13,300 bases of DNA, taken from positions 1-13,300 of the forward strand of contig JAIPBB010000132.1 of the NCBI GenBank assembly GCA_021739805.1, written 5' to 3'. This document shows positions 8,058-13,300 of this stretch, piece by piece. Position numbers and translations under genes: made by a program. The notes beneath the pieces were generated by a model that saw only the letters and a program-made list of their open reading frames with translations, had not been told where the DNA came from and did no database searches. The stretch is from Saprospiraceae bacterium. Its GTDB lineage: Bacteria; Bacteroidota; Bacteroidia; Bacteroidales; JAIPBB01. Position 1 is the stretch's first letter; each line of letters begins with the position of its first letter.

Positions 8058-9968
8058 ATGGATAAGAAAGTGAATCTACCTTTGCGTAGCTTGAAAGAGT
8101 GTTATGACCTAACCCGACACCCCGAACGAATCAGAAGTTCAGATGTAATTGAAGGAGTATTTGAAGACATAGAATATTTTGAAAGTCCTGACCCATCACT
8201 TATTGTTGCCAGAGGAAAAATCAACGGCACTTTATGCATGATTTTAGGGCAAGAAAAAAGAAGAAGTGGAAAAGAAAGCCTTGCAACAGGAATGATGAAT
8301 TCCAAAGGTTATGGTTTTACACTTGATATGCTTGATAAAGCTGAGAAAAACACTTTACCTGTTATTTCATTTATCGACACATTTGGCGGCGACACATCTA
8401 TTGAATCGGAATTAGGAGGACAGTCATTTCTAATTTCTGATTGCATCTCAAGATATTGTGAAATTAAAACTCCAACTATTTCAATTGTTATTGGTGAAGG
8501 TGGAAGCGGTGGTGCTTTAGGTTTACAAATTGCTGACAAAGCCTATATGTTAGAAAATTCACTTTACTCAGTTATCGCACCTGAAAGTTGTAGTAGAATT
8601 ATTTTCCAAAAACGATTAGCTGAAGGTGAAAATCTTGAAGACACCATAAGTGATTCCTTAGAAGTACTTCAACCCGGAGCCAACCACATCCAATTGATTG
8701 GAATGATTGACGAAATATTACCAGAACCTGTTGACGGTGCCCACACAAATTATGATTTCACTATAAACATTATTAAAAAAACTTTAATAAAGGATTTGAC
8801 CAAATGGACAGTAGCCAAAAAAGACGGCACAAAAATAGTCCGGTCTAAAATCATTGACAAACTGGTTGAAGAGAGAAGAGATAAGGTTTTGCATTATGGT
8901 GAATTTCTTGACCTTTTAGGAAAAATCACTAAAAGAGTTACCAAAAGAAGTATTCCCGATAATGTTAAAATTATTGATATTGAAAGAGAAGACTTCTACA
9001 CACAACGAATGATTAAAGCTCATCTCGAATCTGAAGGTATTGATGAAACCCAACTCTATAAATGCGAAAAAGAGTGGGATAAAGACAAAGGAAAATTTAG
9101 AGTTAAAGGAGGTTGTGGTTTTGTGCCTTTAAAAGATTATGTTGCTAACTTTTATGCTTGTCCAAAATGCGGAAAAGGAGAATACTTAAACATTGACGAA
9201 CAAATTGAGAAAATTTGCGACAAAAATACTTTCACCGAAACTGAGTGCAATCTTACAATAAATGATTTGTCTAGCAGCGAAAGGTACAATTTAGGCAGAT
9301 ACAAAGCTTTGCTTGAAAAAATGCAGAAAAAAAGCTTTTCTAAAGAAGGATTAGTGACAGGAACAGCAAAAATTCATGGTAAAGACGTTGTGTTGGTGAT
9401 ATCAGATATTCATTTCATTGGTGGATCATTTGGTGCTGCATTTGGTGAAAAGTTTAAGCGAGCTGTTGACCTTGCGATTAAGAAAAAATTCCCAATGATT
9501 TCTTTGTGTTCATCGGGTGGAGCAAGAATGAATGAAGGTCCGATGGCACTTGCCCAAATGGCAAAAATGAATATGTCAATATTGGATTTGAAAAAAGCCG
9601 GAATATTATATCTTTCAGTTATTGCAGAACCAACAACCGGTGGAGCCTATGCCAGTTATGCTAGCCAGGGTGATGTTATGATTGGCGAAAAAGGCAGTTT
9701 AGTTGAATTTGCCGGACCAAGAGTTGTTTTAGGAGCCGGATTTGAAGTTGATCGCGAAGTTGTTTGTACAGATAATTTATATGAAACTAAAAAAATCCAG
9801 CATCTTGTTGACAGAAAAGATTTAAAAAATATTTTATCCTACTATGTTGATATTTTCTATGGTTTAAAATATCCAAATAAAAGACAAAACTCCGGTAGAA
9901 TCAGAGATTTCAGAAAGCTAAGTGCATTGATTTTAGCACTTGCAAATTTGAATATGCCGAGTATATAA
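8058..9968 (+). CDS. Single-chain acetyl-CoA carboxylase carboxyltransferase, alpha-like then beta-like domain
   Basis: The protein has 636 residues. Residues 1-290 match the AccA-type (alpha) half: DLTRHPERIRSSDVIEG near 17-33, FIDTFGGDTSIESELGGQ at 105-122, and the glycine-rich oxyanion segment GEGGSGGAL at 146-154 followed by YSVIAPES. Residues 400-610 match the AccD-type (beta) half: GGSFGAAFGEKF from 455, SSGGARMNEG at 485-494, EPTTGGAYAS from 524, FAGPRVV from 551. Between them, C336, C353, C368 and C371 (CPKC) look like a zinc ribbon whose first CxxC pair is split. The enzyme half transfers the carboxyl from carboxybiotin to an acyl-CoA, normally acetyl-CoA to malonyl-CoA for fatty-acid synthesis. 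Single-chain propionyl-CoA-type enzymes are ordered beta then alpha; this one is reversed. In the alpha half, PGAYPG is replaced by FGGDTS. No biotin carboxylase or carrier gene is adjacent. Substrate could be another acyl-CoA. Confidence 0.9.
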   Translation: MDKKVNLPLRSLKECYDLTRHPERIRSSDVIEGVFEDIEYFESPDPSLIVARGKINGTLCMILGQEKRRSGKESLATGMMNSKGYGFTLDMLDKAEKNTLPVISFIDTFGGDTSIESELGGQSFLISDCISRYCEIKTPTISIVIGEGGSGGALGLQIADKAYMLENSLYSVIAPESCSRIIFQKRLAEGENLEDTISDSLEVLQPGANHIQLIGMIDEILPEPVDGAHTNYDFTINIIKKTLIKDLTKWTVAKKDGTKIVRSKIIDKLVEERRDKVLHYGEFLDLLGKITKRVTKRSIPDNVKIIDIEREDFYTQRMIKAHLESEGIDETQLYKCEKEWDKDKGKFRVKGGCGFVPLKDYVANFYACPKCGKGEYLNIDEQIEKICDKNTFTETECNLTINDLSSSERYNLGRYKALLEKMQKKSFSKEGLVTGTAKIHGKDVVLVISDIHFIGGSFGAAFGEKFKRAVDLAIKKKFPMISLCSSGGARMNEGPMALAQMAKMNMSILDLKKAGILYLSVIAEPTTGGAYASYASQGDVMIGEKGSLVEFAGPRVVLGAGFEVDREVVCTDNLYETKKIQHLVDRKDLKNILSYYVDIFYGLKYPNKRQNSGRIRDFRKLSALILALANLNMPSI

Positions 9969-9992
9969 TAATTAATCCTTACATAAAAGCTC

Positions 9993-10020
9993 CAAATATC
10001 AAATAACAAATCACAAAACT
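9993..10020 (+). repeat. Heptamer tandem repeat CAAATNN
   Basis: Four consecutive 7-base units occur: CAAATAT, CAAATAA, CAAATCA and CAAAACT. A further CAAATATCCAAA lies near 10055-10067. It is a short, degenerate repeat just downstream of a stop codon, with no visible function. Confidence 0.6.
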
Positions 10021-10099
10021 TGTCCGTATGGATAAATTCCAAAAAGGAAAAATTCAAATATCCAAACCGTCTGTAAACTAAAAATTTGAAGTTTAGAAT

Positions 10100-10301
10100 C
10101 TGTTTAGTGTATGCAATAAAACTACACTGAATTGAAAATCAGCCTTTCCCCGTCTAAAGGGTGTGCTGATTTTCAGTGAGTTCACTCTTTAGGGTTGGGG
10201 AAAAACTCACTGAAAATCAAAATTAGTCGGGTTTTCTTGCTGACACTATTTAATTTAAGCAGATTTCAAAAATAAAAATTAGTTTGCATACACTAAAACA
10301 G
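10100..10301. repeat. 202-bp element with terminal inverted repeats and nested, mutually exclusive hairpins (MITE-like or structured RNA)
   Basis: The ends are inverted copies: CTGTTTAGTGTATGCAA (10100-10116) against TTGCATACACTAAAACAG (10284-10301), identical apart from one extra T. Inside, TGAAAATCAGC (10133-10143) pairs perfectly with GCTGATTTTCA (10165-10175). The sequence TGATTTTCAGTGAGTT (10167-10182), which overlaps that right arm, pairs perfectly with AACTCACTGAAAATCA (10204-10219). Both loops are 21 bases and are themselves imperfect inverted copies (TTTCCCC 10145-10151 with GGGGAAA 10197-10203; CTAAAG 10154-10159 with CTTTAG 10187-10192). No transposase frame fits inside and I see no clear target-site duplication. 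A non-autonomous mobile element is my first guess, a structured RNA the second. Confidence 0.65.
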
Positions 10302-10342
10302 CTTGATTTACCCAATTCACTTAAATTGGATTTTGCTTCTAA

Positions 10343-10456
10343 TACCAATTGTTAATTCAAAATAGTCCAAAGGACATTTTGAATTTTACAATGGTTAATG
10401 CCGTGTGAAACAATATTTAATATTAGATTTGGACTGTTAATTAATTCACATCGGTA
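10343..10456. repeat. 114-bp inverted-repeat element with 21-bp interrupted hairpin
   Basis: A long hairpin spans 10345-10394 around a 3-base AAA loop: GTCC (10365-10368) with GGAC (10372-10375), a 10-bp block AATTCAAAAT/ATTTTGAATT, TTGT/ACAA and CCA/TGG, separated by one- or two-base bulges. A third segment, from GGAC at about 10431 to GGTA at 10453-10456, is a weaker inverted copy of the left arm, so the left arm has two possible partners. The outer ends TACC (10343-10346) and GGTA match. It begins 41 bases after the preceding element. A REP- or MITE-like sequence is likely. Confidence 0.55.
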
Positions 10457-10502
10457 TAAATCAACATTTATAATTTTCTTCATTTGATTTTCTTAAGGCT
10501 AA

Positions 10503-10537
10503 TTTGTAACTTTTTTACAAGTATTGCATTATATTAG
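10503..10537 (+). promoter_or_regulatory. ECF-sigma-type promoter upstream of the LRR gene
   Basis: TTTGTAACTTTTT (10503-10515) is identical to the block before the sigma factor gene, and TTGCATTATATTAG (10524-10537) matches that promoter's second block at 13 of 14 bases. The spacing differs by one base. GTAAC is a typical ECF-sigma -35 core. Transcription would start near 10543, leaving a leader of about 100 bases before the ATG at 10642. Confidence 0.55.
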
Positions 10538-10641
10538 AAAAAAAAGTTATTAAAAAAAGGCAAATAATCAATTTATTCAAATAAAAGTTTTATTTTGCAT
10601 TGTAATTGTCATTTCAATAAAATATAATTAACGACCTAAGT

Positions 10642-12690
10642 ATGAAATATCTTCTGTATGTTTTTATATTAATAATCCTAGATGTTTCATTAGTGCAAAG
10701 TCAGGAGAGTAACTATATTTATTTTTCTGACATAAAAAATCCTGAAAAAGCGACCGAGCTAACAATTGATTGCTATAGCGATGATTTTAATGAATTTGTA
10801 ACAAACATAAAGGATTTTAAGAATCTTGACGCGATTCATATTAAAAATTATGACAACAAATATGTTCCTGAAGAGATTAAAAAATTAAATATTTCTAAAC
10901 TTATAATCTCATATAGTCCTGAAATTGACTATTCATTATTATTTAAGCTTCTATCTTCAACAAATTCGCTTGAAATTCTTGTGCTTGAGAATAATGAATT
11001 AATTGAAGTTCCTAAAGAAATAAGCTTGATAAAGTCTTTAAAAAGCCTGGAAATTAATTATAATGAAGATTTGGATACGGAGAAATTAATCGAATCAATC
11101 AAAGAATTAGACTCACTAAAAGAACTAAATTTATCTGTTAATTCAATTTATGATCTACCAAAAAATATTGGAGCATTAAAACAACTCGAATCATTGAATA
11201 TTAGTTCTAATAATCTTAATGATCTGCCAAAAGAAATAAGGAATCTTAAGAATTTGGATACTTTAAGAATGGAAGAAAATATTTTCACAGATCAAATAAA
11301 ATCACTTAATCGTTTAAATAATGTTGATTTAAAATTTATTTCTATTGATAATGGTATTTCTAGTGAAAACAGGGAAATACTTCAAAAATTATTTCCAAAT
11401 GCAACGATTGAAGAAAGTAAACTATTATTTAATGGGAAATTTATCGAAAGCGATACTCTCATAGAAAACTTTGATACTACAGAAAGTGAAAGCATAAAGT
11501 ATGGAATGATTAAAGTTGAAGGAGTTCAATTCAAAGCCCTTTCAAGTGCTTATTATCAATATGCCAGGTTATTTAACAACCGTAGATTTGACTACACATT
11601 TGACACTCTAATGTTTAGCGAAAGATATTTTGACACAACATATGTTCGGACATCAAAAGTTCAAAGTAATGTTTTCTACAATGAGTTTATTATTTATAAA
11701 AGGTTTTGGTTTCTAAAAAGAAAAATAGAATTCGATATAATACCTGAGAGAAGACCAAAATGGTTACTCAAAACTGAGAATGCATGGTTTTTCAGAATAT
11801 TTCCTGAGTTAAGACCATATAATGGAATGCGTTGGGTTTACAAAGGAAATCTTTCAAAAAAAGAATTTAAACAAAAATATATTAAAGATAAAGAATGGAC
11901 TGACGTTAGGATTTATTTTAATGAAGAAAATACTGATTTCACACTTGAACTTAAATCAAGATCCGGCTTCGAAAGTTTTAATACTTACCCCCAAATTAAT
12001 AAAACAAAATATAATAAAAAATCCAGATTAGAAGACTCCCAAAAGAAGTTCATTCAATTGAACATCAAGTATTCAAAAACTTTAGATTCTAAGAAAAGGA
12101 GATTTCACACTGTATTAGCAAGAAACAAAAGATATTATGAAAAAGCCAGAGAAAAAGCTATTGAAAGAACCTGGAGAGATTTCCAAAATCTTTATATGTG
12201 TGATGCCGAAAAGAAAATGTCGAAAGAAGAATGGTTGAAATATTATGATGATATTATTAAAAATGAAAGAAAAGCTCTTTTTTCATCAACAACCACTTGC
12301 GATATAATGGCACGCAGCCTGGATTTAGAAAAATACCTCCTTATTGGAATTAATCAATTATTGATTAGTAACTATCGAACCTACAATGTCTCATTCAATA
12401 ATGAACTAAACGAAAGAGTGCCTGTTAAAAGTTTTATTGTTGCAAATCTAAACGACAGGTCATATTATGAACTTAATGGTAACTTAGGAATCGACTTACA
12501 ATCAATATATTTATTAAACTCAAACATTGTGATTATTGCTGAGTTAAGAAATGGAGATATTGGATATATTACAAAAGAAAATTTCGAAAAGCTTAATTTA
12601 CAAGCAGGGGTTGAAAATAGCATAAATTTAACAATCATAGAAAAAAGCCTTTGTACGATTGGTCAGCTTTACGAATTATTAGGTCTATAA
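10642..12690 (+). CDS. Exported leucine-rich-repeat protein with large unrecognised C-terminal region
   Basis: The protein has 682 residues. Residues 1-20 are a signal peptide (hydrophobic core LLYVFILIILDVSL, probable cleavage after VQS) with no lipobox. Residues about 60-230 carry leucine-rich repeats of the LxxLxLxxNxLxxLPxxI type: LEILVLENNELIEVPKEI from 110, LKELNLSVNSIYDLPKNI from 159, LESLNISSNNLNDLPKEI from 182, with degenerate units on both sides. LRR domains normally bind proteins. Residues 260-682 match no family I recognise: a strand-rich part with many aromatics, a basic helical segment (ARNKRYYEKAREKAIERTW), then a mixed alpha/beta tail without terminal barrel or sorting signature. 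I see no catalytic motif. The gene has the same type of promoter as the sigma factor gene downstream, so it may belong to that regulon. Cell-envelope interaction is inferred from export plus LRRs only. Confidence 0.8.
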   Translation: MKYLLYVFILIILDVSLVQSQESNYIYFSDIKNPEKATELTIDCYSDDFNEFVTNIKDFKNLDAIHIKNYDNKYVPEEIKKLNISKLIISYSPEIDYSLLFKLLSSTNSLEILVLENNELIEVPKEISLIKSLKSLEINYNEDLDTEKLIESIKELDSLKELNLSVNSIYDLPKNIGALKQLESLNISSNNLNDLPKEIRNLKNLDTLRMEENIFTDQIKSLNRLNNVDLKFISIDNGISSENREILQKLFPNATIEESKLLFNGKFIESDTLIENFDTTESESIKYGMIKVEGVQFKALSSAYYQYARLFNNRRFDYTFDTLMFSERYFDTTYVRTSKVQSNVFYNEFIIYKRFWFLKRKIEFDIIPERRPKWLLKTENAWFFRIFPELRPYNGMRWVYKGNLSKKEFKQKYIKDKEWTDVRIYFNEENTDFTLELKSRSGFESFNTYPQINKTKYNKKSRLEDSQKKFIQLNIKYSKTLDSKKRRFHTVLARNKRYYEKAREKAIERTWRDFQNLYMCDAEKKMSKEEWLKYYDDIIKNERKALFSSTTTCDIMARSLDLEKYLLIGINQLLISNYRTYNVSFNNELNERVPVKSFIVANLNDRSYYELNGNLGIDLQSIYLLNSNIVIIAELRNGDIGYITKENFEKLNLQAGVENSINLTIIEKSLCTIGQLYELLGL

Positions 12691-12718
12691 ATCCTTCATT
12701 AATAATCCCAACTCACTC

Positions 12719-12736
12719 TATATTAGCACTAATATA
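12719..12736. promoter_or_regulatory. Perfect 8-bp inverted repeat between the LRR and sigma factor genes
   Basis: TATATTAG (12719-12726) and CTAATATA (12729-12736) are perfect inverted copies with a 2-base spacer. That is too tight for a hairpin but suits a dimeric DNA-binding protein. It lies 29 bases after the LRR stop and about 60 bases upstream of the sigma factor promoter. TATATTAG also occurs at 10530-10537 within the LRR promoter. The composition is AT-rich, so chance is possible. Confidence 0.35.
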
Positions 12737-12796
12737 CTATCTACACGAATACTAATAATTTGAATTTAATGATGACAATCAAATATTGATAGATTA

Positions 12797-12831
12797 TTTT
12801 GTAACTTTTTAATTTTTTTGCATTATATAAG
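12797..12831 (+). promoter_or_regulatory. Probable autoregulated ECF-sigma promoter
   Basis: TTTTGTAACTTTTT (12797-12810) contains a GTAAC -35-like core, and TTGCATTATATAAG (12818-12831) supplies the -10 region. The transcript would begin about 10 bases before the sigma factor ATG at 12847, a nearly leaderless arrangement. ECF sigma factors commonly transcribe their own gene, and the same two blocks precede the LRR gene. Confidence 0.55.
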
Positions 12832-12846
12832 CGAAACCCATTCAAA

Positions 12847-13300
12847 ATGAATTATTCAACAAACATATTTAACGAAACGCAAGCTGACATAAAAAGCGAA
12901 TCAGTACTAATTAATGAAGCAAAAAAGGACATAAATGCTTTTATTCCAATATATGATAAATACTATATAAAAATTTTCAGATTTGTTTACAATAGAGTTG
13001 AATCAGAAAGCATAGCAGCAGACATAACTTCACAAGTTTTCTACAAAGCTATTAAAGCTCTTAAAAATTATGAAAATCGTGGGCTACCTTATTCTTCTTA
13101 TCTATATCGAATTGCCAGAAATGAGATTAATATGGAAGCACGCCAAAATAAGATAGAACTAATTTCCAGTGCAAAAATAACAGATATAGAAAACATCGCT
13201 TATGAAATTGACAGTTCAAATGAAGAACTGTTTGCACAACTTATTATACTGCTTGAATCTTTAAATGATAATGATCTTGAATTAATCGAAATCAAATATT
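12847..13300 (+). CDS. ECF-type RNA polymerase sigma-70 family factor (3' end outside window)
   Basis: The first 151 codons are visible. Residues about 30-100 show sigma region 2: FIPIYDKYYIKIFRFVYNRV, then AADITSQVFYKAIKALKNY (core-binding and -10 recognition helices), then LPYSSYLYRIARNEINMEAR. After a short linker, LLESLNDNDLELIEIKY begins region 4, the -35-recognising HTH, which is cut by the window edge. Region order and size indicate a group 4 (ECF-like) factor of roughly 180-200 residues. It would bind core RNA polymerase and direct it to GTAAC-type promoters such as those at 12797 and 10503. An anti-sigma or membrane sensor gene may follow outside the window; none is visible upstream unless the exported LRR protein plays some such part. 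The ATG at 12847 follows the promoter directly. Confidence 0.85.
   Translation, partial: MNYSTNIFNETQADIKSESVLINEAKKDINAFIPIYDKYYIKIFRFVYNRVESESIAADITSQVFYKAIKALKNYENRGLPYSSYLYRIARNEINMEARQNKIELISSAKITDIENIAYEIDSSNEELFAQLIILLESLNDNDLELIEIKY

Larger units (their letters stand above)
9969..10641. other. 673-bp gene-free but structure-rich intergenic region
   Basis: No credible protein gene is present on either strand. After the carboxyltransferase stop come a heptamer tract, a weak interrupted hairpin (TGGATA 10029-10034 with TATCCA 10059-10064, and inner TTCC/GGAA), two strong inverted-repeat elements (10100-10301 and 10343-10456) and an ECF-type promoter (10503-10537). A second partial promoter-like word TTGCATTGTAAT is at 10595-10606. 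The first hairpin might end transcription of the carboxyltransferase, but it has no U-run. Confidence 0.7.

Noticed and set aside
8102..8539. Antisense short frames within the carboxyltransferase gene
   Set aside because: They oppose a strongly supported enzyme gene and have no motif or promoter.
9993..10020. CRISPR array
   Set aside because: The repeats are 7 bases, contiguous and without spacers, and no cas genes are present.
10029..10064. Terminator hairpin after the carboxyltransferase stop
   Set aside because: The stem is interrupted by several unpaired A residues and lacks a U-run; too weak to list as its own feature.
10133..10219. Intrinsic terminator of the carboxyltransferase gene
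   Set aside because: The stems are strong, but no U-run follows either hairpin and the element is over 160 bases past the stop codon.
10100..10301. Integron attC site
   Set aside because: The nested hairpins recall attC folding, but there are no R'/R'' core sites (GTTRRRY/RYYYAAC) in the right places and no integron integrase nearby.

Overview
The window looks like a chromosomal segment of a Bacteroidota (Bacteroidetes) bacterium. The DNA is AT-rich, start codons lack clear Shine-Dalgarno sequences, and one promoter has an exact TAnnTTTG -7 element. Several proteins (the LRR exported protein, the long HTH protein, the ECF-type sigma factor) are of kinds common in that phylum. I cannot place the genus.

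Layout. Positions 1-5151 (minus) hold one very long, uninterrupted reading frame of 1717 codons whose 3' end lies beyond the window. It starts as a cation-chloride-cotransporter-like (SLC12/CCC) permease with its soluble C-terminal domain, continues through about 650 residues of mostly helical sequence, and ends in a P-loop AAA+/STAND-type ATPase plus winged helix. This is the most striking feature. A purine-rich (minus strand) repetitive spacer (5152-5389) separates it from a co-directional exported protein with a CsgG/TolB-N-like domain (5390-6508, minus). A 242-bp divergent region with a TAnnTTTG promoter and two TTTGCAAA palindromes precedes an HTH-domain protein (6751-7764, plus). Next come a 293-bp leader with a perfect inverted repeat and a single-chain acetyl-CoA carboxylase carboxyltransferase in the order alpha-beta (8058-9968, plus).

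The 673-bp gap at 9969-10641 has no gene but is dense in structure: a heptamer repeat, a 202-bp element with near-perfect terminal inverted repeats and nested, mutually exclusive hairpins, and a second 114-bp hairpin element. It ends with a promoter almost identical to the one in front of the sigma factor at the right edge. Then follow an exported leucine-rich-repeat protein with a large unrecognised C-terminal part (10642-12690) and the start of an ECF-like sigma factor gene (12847 to the edge).

How they relate. The twin promoters suggest that the sigma factor drives both itself and the LRR protein gene. The carboxyltransferase would supply malonyl-CoA (or a related acyl-CoA carboxylation product), but no biotin carboxylase or biotin carrier is in view. 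The fused transporter suggests ATP- or signal-gated ion transport; this is inference from architecture only.
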